Assembly: GCA_030248135.1 (NCBI GenBank)
Contig: JASANC010001516.1
Span: forward strand, 19,476-83,475
DNA: 64,000 bases
Source of the DNA: Theristus sp. LFF4_11
Lineage: Eukaryota; Nematoda; Chromadorea; Monhysterida; Xyalidae
Direction of reading: 5' to 3'
Each line of letters begins with the position of its first letter. Positions within the stretch are counted from its first letter, which is position 1. A program made the translations under genes and the position numbers. The notes under the pieces are model-generated. The model saw only the letters and a list, made by a program, of their open reading frames with translations. It did not search any database and was not told where the DNA came from. Of the stretch, positions 22,601-33,278 are shown in pieces.

Positions 22601-23260
22601 ACAGCGCGTTTCACTTCAACCATCACACACACACCTGCGTGGCTGCACCAGTCAGCGGCACAGCCATCGGCGTCCATCGCATGTGCGTGAGCGGCAGTGC
22701 TGCCAGCCGCAGTGTGTGCGTCACGTGGCCACTCTCCGCCGCGAGCAGCAGCAGACAGCCGTCGATCAGGCCCACGGACACGCACTGCTCCGTGCAATGC
22801 CACGCGAGGCACGTCACATCCGCTGCCGTCTCGTATTGCCACGCCTGCGGTGCAAATGCAAATGGTCGCATGTAGCTGCAGTCTCAATCGTCCGCAGTCC
22901 ACGGGCATAATGAAGCAGGATGTTTTGGGATGCAATACACCAGCGTCCGAGCGTCTCGTTGCGGAGCACGTGTTGACGTGTCCTTAATGAGGCAATGAGA
23001 TTGATGTGTGCACGGTGCAGGTCACTGCAAATTGAGCCCCCCCCCCCGACGACGCACATCACAACGTGGCATGGCAATGGGGTGCACATGTGCGCGTGCT
23101 ACTGGCCGACCTTTTTCCAGAAGCTTCGCTGCAACACCACCGTATTCCCGTCGAGCACCAGTGCAATCAGATCGACGCACGGATTCAGCGCCAACAGCGT
23201 CACTTTCGCGGGCACACTTCGGTCTGACGTTGTGATACTCGTGAAACACTCGGAGGACAT
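13667..23260 (-). CDS. ANAPC4: Anaphase-promoting complex subunit 4
   Basis: This is a scaffold and platform subunit of the APC/C ubiquitin ligase that drives mitotic exit in the nucleus and cytosol. There are eleven exons: 23260-23111, 22844-22635, 22306-22046, 21584-21429, 17377-17195, 17063-16848, 16103-15929, 15562-15360, 14953-14725, 14609-14119 and 13804-13667. The total is 2412 nt with every phase closing, giving 803 aa (human is about 808). The N-terminal WD40 propeller shows PCVDLIALVLDGNTVVLQ and DVTCLAWHCTEQCVSVG. The APC4 helical domain shows CNVWEDVLLEID and ADELIVLLVLGTVSAEMEQF. VGQYLR and the C-terminal propeller part beginning AQLYGDDMLLLLVTAAHGDR follow. A Q7 tract lies in exon 3. 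The start at 23260 (MSSECFTS) is the first ATG in frame. Exact ends of exons 7 and 10 are the least certain. The intron after exon 8 uses a GC donor. Intron 4 carries a 3.8-kb transposon. Confidence 0.93.
15285..15350. repeat. Short dispersed repeat in ANAPC4 intron 8
   Basis: It is similar to 10170-10260 (see there). It lies immediately downstream of the GC donor of this intron on the minus strand. Confidence 0.45.
15360..15365 (-). other. GC-AG splice donor, ANAPC4 exon 8
   Basis: On the minus strand exon 8 reads VGQYLR and then GCAAGT. Using CGG|GCAAGT keeps the phase with the next exon (DEPLSAAETS) and reproduces the conserved VGQYL(K/R)-DE junction. The neighbouring GTAATT would break the frame. 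GCAAGT is the standard strong form of the rare GC donor. Confidence 0.75.
15705..15857. repeat. Hairpin MITE in ANAPC4 intron 7
   Basis: TTTTTTTGTGCGTACGCACA at about 15707 is mirrored by TGTGCGTACGGACAAAAAAA at about 15857. The arms continue into ACGACGTT/ACGACGT. This is a short inverted-repeat element of about 150 bp. I did not see a clear target duplication. Confidence 0.6.
16371..16583. mobile_element. MITE with TGACGTCA-containing ends
   Basis: The terminal repeats are TTTAAACGTG(T)CC, and near both ends is ATGACGTCAT or ATGACGTTAT. An inverse copy lies at 49698-49907 with the same internal landmarks (CAAACTGACA, CACCATTTGTTTAC in one orientation). It is in ANAPC4 intron 6. Confidence 0.7.
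17415..17500. repeat. Palindromic hairpin in ANAPC4 intron 4
   Basis: GAAGCAGTATTTCGTGACCG is mirrored by the reverse complement of ACGCGTCACGAAATACTGCT about 40 bp further on. It is related to 13575-13655. Its right side abuts the 3.8-kb hAT-like element. Confidence 0.6.
18400..18730. repeat. GC-rich hairpin repeat, left copy
   Basis: It is built from short repeats of CGCGCTGAAGCGCGCTGACG and of GAAATGAAGCTGCGTCAGCC alternating with CATTCACGA. The inverse copy is at 20160-20490. A decayed relative is at 34205-34370. Each module is itself palindromic. Confidence 0.7.
18958..19599. mobile_element. MITE carrying an expanded 19-bp satellite
   Basis: The ends are ACGGTGTGGGGTACTGAT at the left and the inverse ATCGGTACCCCACACCGT at the right. 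The next internal bases, GCGCAGCCCT and AAAACCGGTGTGCAGCC, are also inverted. The related element at 27300-27518 has the same termini and the same internal landmark, CTTTGCTTCATT(A/G)CACCGGC. Confidence 0.75.
19285..19515 (+). repeat. 19-bp tandem repeat, about 12 units
   Basis: The unit is GTGGTGCACAGCCCTCAAA, repeated about 12 times with almost no variation except in the first two units. Because 19 is not a multiple of 3 and the unit has no stop, all three plus frames stay open here. The open frames are therefore artefacts. Confidence 0.95.
19915..19990 (+). repeat. tRNA-Asp-like pseudogene or SINE head
   Basis: Box A (TAGTGCAGTGG) and box B (GTTCGAAAC) occur in order. Between them is GTGCCTGTCAGCAC, which resembles the GTC anticodon arm of tRNA-Asp but with a 6-nt loop. 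D and T stems are poor. It is not a functional tRNA. Confidence 0.45.
20160..20490. repeat. GC-rich hairpin repeat, right copy
   Basis: This is the inverse of the block at 18400-18730, with the same GCATTTG(G/A)(G/T)GTCCGGAC border. Together they may be the long internal arms of the host transposon or a nested fold-back element. Confidence 0.7.
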
Positions 23261-24092
23261 CGTTCATCAGGAGTCCTTGTCTGAAGACCGGTCAGTTTTT
23301 TCAGAAAGTTTTAAACACACCACACTGACTCGACAAATGTGCCTGCGTGGAGGCAGCACGAATTGATAAGCCAATTTTAAAAAACAGTTTTTCAGTCGAA
23401 CACCGTGGTATAGCGGATCGAGTCGAACAACAGCCAATGGGGCGGTCGGTATGTCGACGGTCTTTACAGGTTGACGGTATCAATAATGAACAGGAGGATG
23501 CTTTCAGTTTCAATCGAAACGTCCGAATAATCCTGCTGTGGTGATTTCAGTTAGCCACACCAAAACAACATCCGACTCCATTATCAGTGCATCATTTCAT
23601 TCTATCGTGGTCAAAGTTTACTCAACTGAAAACACAACTTATCAAGAGAACAATCAGCCTGGAATTCCAGGCGAAATAAAATTCAGATAAACACAAAATT
23701 ATCCACAAAGAACAAACAAGACTCGCAATGAAACATCAACAAACAACAACAAAATCAATTTTGAAGGCTAAAAACGCAACAAAAATGTACTGAACAGTTA
23801 CGTCGACAACAATTCAACTCTTTCAAAACAGAAACGAAAACAATCAAGAAGGGGAGTGAACAACTACAATCGAATGCCAAAACCTTCGATCATAAACCAG
23901 ACTATCGTTACAACTGTCGAAGCAGTATCCGAAAACCACCGGTGCATGTGCAGCACCAGCAGCGTTAGTCAGATATGCCTGATGATACCAGGTCGTAGTC
24001 AGAGAGTGACCAAAGTTTCAGCCTAAAAACGGTTCGAGAAAGAAGAGAAAGAAACTAAAGTCAGGTGAGAATGTGCGACCGTGTCAAGTGAG
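23261..24092. other. Intergenic between ANAPC4 promoter and PPIG 3' end
   Basis: This 830-bp stretch lies upstream of ANAPC4 and downstream of PPIG. It is AT-rich after 23560 with many CAA runs. I see no gene. Confidence 0.5.
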
Positions 24093-27000
24093 TCACGAAC
24101 GACTGCGGCGTGTCTTTCGCTCCGGCGAGTGCTCCGAGAAGCGTCGCCGTGGCCGCTGCTGTCGTTCACCCGGCGACCGTCGCTCTCGATGTGTTCGCTC
24201 TCGTTTGCGATCGCCCCGTTCACGTTCCCGGTCGCCGCCACTTTTCGGCTTGTCTTTCTCCTTCTTTTCGGTCGTCGACTCTTCGACACGCGCCGCAGGC
24301 TCGTTGGGCGCCTCATTCTCCTGGCCACCTGAAGTTTTTCGTTGTTGTTCTGCTACACAATGCGTTTGCACGGATTGACAAAAAAAACGGTCGGTTCCAT
24401 TCGGCAACTCAGAACTACTTGCGATTGTTCAGTGTCACCACGACTGGGCTCACAGTTGCCACGTCACGCATGAAACTAATATCCTCCCTATCCATCATCT
24501 ATTGTTATAGTTGCTTTTGGCTCACACTTCATTTTCAGACCGGACAAAAACAAACATGACCTTCAGCAAAGTTTGATAAAAAACGGTTTTATTGCTTTTC
24601 GGAAATAAAAACGGTTTTTAAACGCCATTTCCAGTCCTCTGTGCCGTGATACACCGGCCAAACCGATCAATACCGAACGCGAATCAGGCACCTTCCGCAT
24701 CGCTGCTGTCGCTGTGCGGCGCACGCGCTCTCTCCTGTTCCGCTTTCATCCGCTCGATTCTTCGTTTCAGTTCGCTGTACTTTATGGTGCGTCGTTGTTC
24801 GCGTTTCCAGTGCGGCGGCGTGACGCTGCCGCGGATGGGCGAGATCGAGCGTTCGCGGCCACGACCGGCCCTGAACGGGGACGTTTCATAGCATTTGTAC
24901 AGTATGGCCGAATAAAGGCTGTATTCTCTATCAAAGGCAGGATCAGGTCTGCAAGTTGTCTTTTCCAAGAATGCCAAGATAATTCCTAATCGTGTGTGCA
25001 AGGGAGAAAGAACGGTCAGTATAGCACGAAGAATTCGTTTAAAAAGACACGTCAAATTTGAAAAAAACAATTGGATTTCTGAGCGTCTTTCTTCTTTCCT
25101 TCTAATTTCGCGCGCTCCTTGCACCTCAAAAAAGCTGCCATGTTTAATCGGCTTTCCGTCACAGTTTTGTTTTCATGTGATATTGTTTCGTTTCGCAGAA
25201 TCCCATTGGAAGATTCACACCAGGACACCAGGCAGTGGTGGCCGTCATCAATGTCAGTCGGCACTCTCTCTCGTTGAAATCCATATCAGTTGGCCAGGTG
25301 TCACAGTCTCGAGACAAAATTCGAAAGATGACAGTAGTTCTGTCAGCCGGGAGCGCACTTTTTTCAGCCAATCCGGACACGAGCTCACCTCATCGCAGTT
25401 CACGCAAAATCACCGAGTGTAGCGATCGAGGAACAATAAGAAACGCGAACCAGTAAACGTGAGGTCGCAAACAAGATTGAAGTGAAGTGCAACGCAATAT
25501 GCAACACACTGAGTGACACGTCAGCGAGCATGCGAGCTTATATAATACAGAATGATCCAAAAGTGGTGGGTGCAACTTTGAATCGCTCTAACTCGCCAAC
25601 GGTTGGACCGTTTGAGCTGAAATTTTCGTCGCTTACTTCGGAAGCACAAAGTTAGCCTTGAAAGTTGCACGCACTACTTTTGGAGCACTCTGTACCACAG
25701 CAGTCGTGCACTGCACCCACCTGCCATAGGGCGCCGAGCGTGTGCGTGCGTGCCGCTGTCGACGAGCCTCGTCGTCGTCGGGCGTCGGCGTCCGGTAGCG
25801 CAGACTGCCCCTGCCGCGCACCTTGTGGCCGGACTTTGTGACGCGCGCCCGTGCCACCACCACGCTTTTGCTGCCCTCGATCGGACGCCACTCGCTGCTT
25901 CGATAGCGTCGCTTCGCCGCACCCGTCGTCGTCTTTTCATCGTCCGCTTTTCGTTTCGCGTCCTTGTCGCCGTCGCCTGCCGCCGCTGCCGCCGCCTGCT
26001 CCGGAGTGCGTGAGCGCCGCATCAGATAGCGATTCGTGGGCACTTCCGGCACGTAATGCACGGACGGTTGCGGCTCGGACGACTTCGTCTCGTGCGCGTT
26101 GTCGGCGCCGTTTTCGGCCGGCTTCGCCGCAGCCTCTTTGCTTTGCTCCGTGTTGTCGTGTGCGTCCGCTGCTGCCGCTGGCTCGTTCGTGTCAGAGTCG
26201 TGCTGTGCGTTTGAGCTGTCACTCGCGCTGCTGCTACTTCCATCTTCGCTGCTCCGACCGCGTTTCGTCTTCTTCGCGCGTTTCTTGTCGCGCTTCTTCT
26301 CGTGCTTTTTTGTCTCCTTTGCCTTGCGCAACAGTTCACCGCAGTTCAAGATGGTCACGTCCGCATAGGGACGATTCGCCTTCGAGTCCGTTCGCTGGTT
26401 CTCAATTTCGCTGACCACATTGTGCCCGTTGACAACCTGGAAGGAAACGGTTTTGTTCTGTAATTACCGTACGTTCGTGCGGCATCAAGTATTTTCTATC
26501 GGACACAACAACATTCGACAATCATAGCTATACATCTCTGTATTTTTGAATTCAGAAGGTTCTATGAGAAGAGAACTGGAGAATCAAAACAAGCCGCCAA
26601 AAATGCCAAACCTGTCCAAACACCACGTGATGACCGTCCAGATGCGGTGCCGGGCGGGTGGTGATGAAGAACTGTGAGCCGTTCGTGTCTGGACCGCGAT
26701 TGGCCATCGACAGCAAGAACGGCTGCAATAAAATGTATGTTGATCAAGTGTCCGTTGATTACAACGATTGGTATTATTGTTTCAGAAAGTATGTACACAC
26801 ACAAATTTCATGCTTTGCGAAAAGTCGCACAGCTAAAAGCAAAAGCATCCAAATATTCAATGCGACGACACCGCAAATTTGAAGTGCCGCGCAATCGATG
26901 AAACGTTCTCCTATCGCTGCGTGCCAACGCAATGAGTCTCCAAACCAAAAGAAAGGATAATATCGAGCACAGCCCGAGTGCATGTTGATTTAGCCGCCGT

Positions 27001-27960
27001 CAGCTGTGCACAACGACGGTTTCTGCGTTTAGCACACCTGATCGTGTTTACGATACAAGTCCTCGTCGTCAAAGTATCCACCGTAGATCGACTCTCCGCC
27101 AGTGCCGTTGCCGGCCGTGAAGTCGCCACCTTGCACCATAAAATTCTTGACGATCCGATGGAACGTTGAGCCTTTGTAGTGCAACGGCTTGTTCGACACG
27201 TCGCTGCGACCGCGCTCACCTTGAACGACGCAAACTGTTTTGTTAGACAACGGGTTTTTTTACAACAAAAAAACTATAAGACTGGAGCATACTCGTGCGG
27301 AGGTGTGCGGTACCGATGTGCGCAGCTCGCTCGAAACCGATGTGCAGCCAGCAAGAACAAACTTTGCGAGCTTTGCTTCATTGCACCGGCTGCCTTGCAA
27401 ATGTGCACAGTCCTCAAAATGGTGCACAGCCTTCAAGTCGGCGACGACAAAAATGCCACCGCAATTTGCGGGCTGCACACCGGTTTTGAGGGCTGCGCAC
27501 ATCGGTATCCCCCACACGCAATTTCCTCAGCTACTTACCAACCTGTCAAATTTCTTCCAGACACTTACATCGCCCCCTTTAACCCCTGCGGGTCCGGTGG
27601 ACTATTTTCAAGCTAATTTCAATTATTTCAAACTCAAGCAATCAAGATGGTAACAAAGAACGACCAAAAACAGTCACAAAATAGGTGCATGCTCACGCAC
27701 ACTCGCGCTCACCACATACTTCTATTCTATGTTTCGCCACCATGACTGACAAAATGTCAGACAAAAAAAACAGAATGTGATCATGATGGACTGTGTGAAC
27801 GGCTCATCGGCTGCTCACCTGTGCACAGCGCCCGAAAGTTGTCGCACGTTTTCGGGCATCGATCGTTGTGCAACTCAAACACAATGCGACCAATCGGGTT
27901 GCCATCAATGGCGACGTCAAAGAAACAACGCACACGCGCTCGTTTGTTGCTGCTCGACAT
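24093..27960 (-). CDS. PPIG: SR-cyclophilin, peptidyl-prolyl isomerase G
   Basis: This is a nuclear prolyl cis-trans isomerase with an arginine/serine-rich tail, associated with splicing factors and the RNA polymerase II tail. There are six exons: 27960-27819, 27219-27038, 26722-26612, 26436-25721, 24870-24692 and 24328-24093. Phases close exactly (1566 nt), giving 521 aa. The cyclophilin domain is about residues 10-175: [53 protein letters not shown]. The position equivalent to Trp121 of cyclophilin A is His, as usual in the SR group. Then follow CGELL with a Lys-rich segment, the conserved [11 protein letters not shown] motif, [24 protein letters not shown] and a C-terminal RE/RS tract ending KTRRSRS. 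The tail is shorter than in vertebrate PPIG. Intron 1 carries a MITE and intron 4 two repeats. Confidence 0.93.
24900..25170. repeat. Dispersed repeat in PPIG intron 4
   Basis: It contains GTGTGCAAGGGAGAAAG, TAGCACGAAGAAT and CTCCTTGCACCTCAAAAAAG. The same motifs recur at 28795-28976, 34025-34206 and 55420-55650. An open frame crosses it, but the exon starts at 24870 after GTTCAG, so the repeat is intronic. Confidence 0.65.
25546..25694. mobile_element. Tc1/mariner-type MITE, 145 bp, PPIG intron 4
   Basis: The element is 25548-25692, with TA at both flanks. Terminal inverted repeats are CAGAATGATCCAAAAGTGGT and the inverse of ACTACTTTTGGAGCACTCTG, continuing into GTGCAACTTT/AAAGTTGCAC. It is too short to code for a transposase. 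Confidence 0.8.
27300..27518. mobile_element. MITE in PPIG intron 1 (unexpanded relative of 18958-19599)
   Basis: The ends are AGGTGTGCGGTACCGATGTG and the inverse of CATCGGTATCCCCCACACG. Inside are only two satellite-like units (GTGCACAGTCCTCAAAAT, GGTGCACAGCCTTCAA), where the sister element has about 12. Confidence 0.7.
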
Positions 27961-27984
27961 CGCTGTGTGTATGATCGTGATCTA

Positions 27985-28068
27985 GGCCTAGGGATCGGGT
28001 TAGGAGGGGGAAAAATTCCGTTTTTTTAATTAAAAAATTTTTTTTACGAGTAGGTTTGTTCGAAGCGG
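27985..28068. mobile_element. Remnant of a hAT-like element end
   Basis: GGGTTAGGAGGGGGAAAAAT, a T/A-rich block and GTAGGTTTGTTCGAAGC match the left end of the 213-1242 element (GGGTTAGGGGAAAAA..., GTTAGGTTTGTTCGAAGC). It is truncated by the next repeat. Confidence 0.6.
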
Positions 28069-28976
28069 GTTGGCCTATTAGTCTAAACTACCGTAATCCA
28101 AAAAAGTCCATTTCAATTTCTTTTTATTTGAAAAGTTTAAACAACGCTTTTATTGCAAACATGGTGATTTTGATTTGTCAGTGAACAAAACAAAAATGTC
28201 CAAAACGACGACGCCGCAATCGCACTGCTCATTTCACAGTCTGGGTTTTGCAAAACGACGACGACGGGATTTATTCCACTGCTCTTGCAAAGGAAACCTT
28301 GACAAAGAAAATGAATGCGACGCACAGCACAGACACAAGTAGAAAATGTTGAAGAGACACACACACACGTACTGCTTTTGACTTCTGTTTGGTGACACGC
28401 CAAAATTAGCATCCATAAAACTTACAAATTCAACCGTTTCTGCAACTTTTTCGTTCGTCTGACCTATGCAAAGCAACGCCAACTCCAGAAAAACGACGTC
28501 TCTGATGATTGTTGATTGACAATGATTGAACCACATCAAGTCAATTGTTTCTTCTAAATAAACAATCCAATTAATCCAATAAACAAACAACCTCCCAATT
28601 TTATGCGACAATTAAATCACACCAAGATAAAGCAAGTATGAAAAAACATCATGACCAAATCCAGAAGAAATTCGAGAAAATCGGCGACCCACTTTCGTCC
28701 AGCTGCACGTCTTCGTCATCTCATTCAAGTGTCATCAAATAAAATCTACTATCACTTGGTGGTGCGACTGCTTAGACAATCTATTTGGTGTATTTCTCAA
28801 TCGTGTGTGCAAGGGAGAAAGTATGATCAGAATAGCACGAAGAATCAATCAGTCAAAAACACGGCAAATTTGACACACAATTTTTAAATTTTTGAACGCT
28901 TGTTTCTTTCATTTAAATTTCGCCGCTCCTTGCACCCTGAAAAAAGCTGCCATGTTTACTCGGCCATTCCGTACAC
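28069..28976 (+). repeat. 0.9-kb dispersed repeat, copy 1
   Basis: It begins TTGGCCTATTAGTCTAAACT and ends AAGCTGCCATGTTTACTCGG followed by CCATTCCGTACAC. A direct copy is at 33279-34206. A minus-strand frame around 28234-28611 is shared in part but scrambled in the other copy, so I do not call a gene. Confidence 0.75.
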
Positions 28977-29039
28977 CGTAAATCTGAATTTTCGGTCGTC
29001 GAAACAAATCCAAATGTTCATTCGTAGAATCCACCAATC

Positions 29040-29205
29040 AACTGTGTGGAAAAAGCAACGCTTTTGATTATTGTTCACAAAACAGACAAGAACAGGTTTT
29101 ATACAGGTTTTGTTGCTCAACTGTGTGTTTGGCAAAATCCAGAGCAATATTCTGAAGTTGGAAAACCATTTTCAAAAAAAGTCCCTGAAAAACAGTTTTA
29201 ACACC
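29040..29205. repeat. Dispersed repeat, inverse of 2120-2340
   Basis: GTTGCTCAACTGTGTGTTTG and ATATTCTGAAGTTGGAAAACC mirror the region upstream of FAM136A. It is moderately diverged. Confidence 0.5.
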
Positions 29206-29302
29206 GGTTGCACCTAAGAGTGGGGGGGGGGCCTAGTACTGAAGTGCTGCTACACGGGGTCAAAATCAAACTAATGGTGCAGCGTTATTCTACTCAACAA
29301 GG

Positions 29303-31886
29303 AGCTTCAGTTTCACCCATAAACCATGCCTTGAAACTCCCTATAGCGGCCGCTATAGGGCGCGAAATTAAAAAAACCTCGATTTTTTGCCGTTTTTTGC
29401 AAAGTGTACCATGTTGCAACGCATTTTTCTACCCAAGCGGATGTTTTTCAGAACCTGAAATAGTGTGCGTTTTGAAGATCTTGCGGAGCTCTACCAAGAT
29501 ATTAGCTCCGTCAAATCGGATCGTGTCCCTATTTTTCACTGTGAGCTACGCAAAATTACTTTTTTTTGCATTTTTCTTTATTTTCATGCAATGACAAAAC
29601 AGTTTCTGACCCTGACTTTTGTGTCAAACAGGGGTTTTCAAGGTCTCTGGATTTGAATCTGACCTTAGATTTTTGCCCCGGGCAATTTTTTGCCCCAAAA
29701 TTGGGCAAAAACGCATTTTTTGCGTTTTTCAGTGGTTTTTGTTTTAATTTCTAATTTTAAGTGCGGATTTTTATTTAAAAAACTGTTTTCTAATAGCTTT
29801 ATTACTGCTATATTTGAATACGTTATTATATTTTGTAACGGACCACTTTCTCATCCAAAAATAGGTAAAACATGGATTTTTTGCCGTTTTCAGACGTTTT
29901 CGTTTCATAGTAATAAATAAGTTTGAAAACAGTTTTTAAAACCCCTTCCTAGAAGGTCCCAAATGCGCCGAATCCATATCTGTAGGCAAATTTTACAACT
30001 GACCCATTATTAACCCTTATAAATGGGTAAAAATCTACACTGTAGTCTTTCTGTTGACGTTTTTCTTTTTTGTGTTTGAACCAGACTTGTAAATTGATGT
30101 TAATCTGTCCTCGAAAATTTTTTACGCCGCTGAAGTTGAAATTGTTTTTGGTTTTTAAAACTGGTGCTTTTCACCCCAATTTTACCCAATTGGGTAAAAA
30201 CTGGCACTCTCAGCTTTTTGTTTGAAACTTACATTATGAATGGTTTTGCGTTTCTTTGATGCTTGAGATTGATGAATTCAAGTCTGATGTCATGCACCGA
30301 GACCACTGTTTTAACCCAAAAGGGTAAAAAGTGGGGCAAAATATAAGGGTAAATGTATATTCGGTATGGGTACATGTCAGTCTGTCAGTCTTGAGCAAAA
30401 ACTTGAGAGCTTTAGAAAATAAGACTAATGAAAATGAAATACACTAACTAGAATACAGAACCTTTTAACCTTTACAAGCTTCTTTCTCGCAAAAAGCAAA
30501 AAGACCTGAAATAAGGCAAGTGCATAAGTATTTACCCTTTTGGGTTAAAACACTAATCTCGGTGCATAACAGCAGACTTGAATCAATCTCAAGCATCAAA
30601 GAAACGCAAAACCATTCATAATGTACGTTTCAAACAAAAAGCTGAAAGTGACAGTTTTTACCCAATTTGGTAAAATTGGGGTAAAAATGCACCAGTTTTA
30701 AAAAACCAAAAACAAATTCAATTTTAGCAGCGTAAAAAACTTTCGAGGACAAATTAACATCAATTAACAAGTCTGGTTCAAACACAAAAAAGAAAAAGGT
30801 CTACAGAAAGACTACAGTGTAGCTTTTTACCCATTTATAAGGGTTAATAATGGGTCAGTTGTAAAATTTGTACATATATGGATTCGGCGCATTTGGGAAC
30901 TCCAAAGAAGGGGTTTTAAAAATTGTTTTCAAACTTATTTATTGAAAACGTCTGAAAACGGCAAAAAATCCATGTTTTACCCATTTTTGGATGAGAAAGT
31001 GGTCCGTTACAAAATATAATAACGTATTCAAGTACAGAAGCTGTAAAGCTATTAGAAAACAATTTTTTTTATAAAAATCCACACTTAGAATTAGAAATTA
31101 AAACAAAAAACCACTGGAAAGCGCAAAAGTTTTTTTGCCCAATTTTTGGGCAAAAAATTGCCCGGGGCAAAAATCTAAAATCAGATTCGAATTCAGCGAT
31201 CTTGAAAACCTCCTGGAGAATTAAAAATTAAAATTAAAAGTTATTTCTGAACTGATTTTTTTCACTGTGAAACGAAAACATATGAAAAAAGCAAAAAATC
31301 AACATTTTACCCGTTTTTTGGGTGAGCAAGCGGTCAGTTGCAAAATATAAAAACTGATTCAAGTACAACGGTTGTAAAGCTATATCAGAAATAATTTTTT
31401 AAATAAAATCCACGCATAAAATTAAAACATTAAAACAAAAAACACTGAAAACGCAAAAAATGCGTTTTTGCCCAATTTTTGGGCAAAAAATTGCCCGGGA
31501 CAAAAATCTAAGGACAGATTTGAATTCAGCGACCTCGAAAACTCCTGTTTGACACAAAAATCAGGGTCAGAAACTGTTTTGTCATTGCATGAAAATAAAA
31601 GTAAGGAAAAAGTGTGAAAATGCAAAAAAGTAATTTTGCGTAGCTCACAGTAAAAAATAGGGACACGATCCGATTTGACGGAGCTAATATCTTGGTAGAG
31701 CTCCGCAAGATCTTCAAAACGCACAGCATTTCAGGTTCTGAAAAACATCCGCTTGGGTAGAAAAATGCGTTGCAACATGGTACACTTTGTAAAAAACGGC
31801 AAAAAATCGAGGTTTTTTTTATTTCGCGCCCTATAGCGGCCGCTATAGGGAGTTTCAAGGCATGGTTTATGGGTGAAACTGAAGCT
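29303..31886. mobile_element. 2.6-kb fold-back element
   Basis: The termini are AGCTTCAGTTTCACCCATAA and its inverse. The arms run to about 30330 and from about 30530, leaving a loop of about 200 bp. Both arms carry a 22-bp perfect palindrome centred on GCGGCCGC near 29340-29362 and 31830-31852. The right arm has an extra partial duplication at about 31160-31500, in which the motif GGGCAAAAAATTGCCCGGG occurs twice. No transposase frame. Open frames in the arms are shared because the arms are inverse copies. Confidence 0.8.
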
Positions 31887-32172
31887 TTGACAACACCAAG
31901 CTGCACAACATCATGAAACCGACTCGTCGACGACCCTGATCGTGCAAAGCACAGCACCGATGAACACCAGCAGACGTCGCGACTGGACGGCACGCACGAC
32001 AGCAGTGCCATTGGGGCAGCAGCCAACCGGGAGGCTGCAATGCATCGCCCTGGATGGCGCAACAGTCGTTGTTGTTGGATTGGATGGTTCGCAAACAAGG
32101 GCAGTAACGCAGAAAAAGATGAAACGAGGCAGATGAAAAAAATCAGTTCACAATCACCAAACCACCAGTGGC
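31887..32172. other. GC-richer segment of unknown nature
   Basis: It is less AT-rich than its surroundings, with an open plus frame (about 31942-32136) reading GRLQCIALDGATVVVVGLDG. It could be an exon relic displaced by transposons. No family is recognised and no splice context is convincing. Confidence 0.25.
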
Positions 32173-32173
32173 C

Positions 32174-32614
32174 AGTTTTATAAAAGTGAGGAGTTGAGGA
32201 GTTTTACTCACTTTTCTCTCTACTCAGAAGAAAATGGGTTTTATAAAAGTGAGGAGTTGAGGAGTGAGGAGTTGCGGAGTAAATTTACTCCTCAATTTTG
32301 GTTCGGTTTTATAGAAGACTCCTCAACTCCTCAAAAAAACTTACAAGTCAAATTCGACTTGTAAACATTTGAATAGCATGTTTTTTAGCGGTTTGGTTTG
32401 ATTTTGTCGCCGGTTTTGATAATAAATATGGTAATTTTTGGTTTTCTTCCATTCAGACTTGGTTTACAAGCAGAAACAGCGACAGAAAATTCACCGCTAA
32501 AAAACGAGAATCGTGCTCTGGGTAGTTTCGGATTAAGGAGTGTTTTGAGGAGTGAATTTTTAACACGTGTTATACTCAATTCACTCCTCAGCTCCTCGCT
32601 TTTATAAAACTGGT
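32174..32614. mobile_element. MITE with long terminal inverted repeats
   Basis: It starts CCAGTTTTATAAAAGTGAGG and ends with the inverse, CTCCTCGCTTTTATAAAACTGG. The arms consist of GAGGAGTTGAGGAGT-type repeats. The interior holds a further TTTTATAGAAGACTCCTCAA module. The target duplication is not clear. Confidence 0.7.
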
Positions 32615-32837
32615 CACAGCTCTGGAACAGCCATGCTTTCAGCTGCGAGATGCGTGTGAGGTGCGGTGTAAGAACCACACGACAAATTCAGCACCAACAA
32701 TTGAAACCAATTGCAAAACCCACGCGAGAGCAAGATCGTTGGTGACATGGACAAGGTAGAGTGCAACACGTTTGCCAGAACTCAGCTCCGCTTCGCAATT
32801 CTTAATCGTTCGAACGCTTTTGAGCTCGACCTCTCCA

Positions 32838-33275
32838 TGGCACGGCAAATCTAAAAAAACTGAATTCAGCAAACTCGAGCAAAAACATATGGAACGAAAA
32901 ACAAAACCAGCACTGTCCGTGTGTTCGGTCTGTGGCGTTGCTTGCGACGCGACGTTGACCAGATCAGACAACAGTAAGTCACACTCGTATCGCAGTCATT
33001 CTGTCTGCCTAAATCAATAAACGTAACGTGTCACGTTATTCACGTCGCAGCGACGACGGCGCCATGTTTCACGTTCGACTGCGATTCAGTTTTCACTTTT
33101 CAGACATTTGCTCAATTTCAACATAAAGGTTCTTGTCTGCCAAAAAGCAATCCACATCTCATCCCTTATTTTCGGGGCAACTAATGGTTGAAAAAAAATG
33201 AAATGCTGTTTCTATTCTAATCCACTATCACAGCGGTCCAAAAACGCAGAAAAAGTGAATATCAATCAGTTTCTT
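32838..33275. repeat. Dispersed repeat, copy 1
   Basis: It shares GGCACGGCAAATCT, GCTTGCGACGCGACGTTGAC, ATGAAATGCTGTTTCTATTC and a GTGAA(C/T)ATCAATCAGTTTCT end with 38240-38705. Partial copies are at 34560-34680 and 35420-35500. Confidence 0.65.
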
Positions 33276-33278
33276 TTG

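Noticed and set aside
24684..25124. Upstream extension of PPIG exon 5 into a long open frame up to 25124.
   Set aside because: The extension is made of a dispersed repeat also present at 28.8, 34.1 and 55.5 kb. The acceptor at 24870 (GTTCAG) keeps phase and matches the family.
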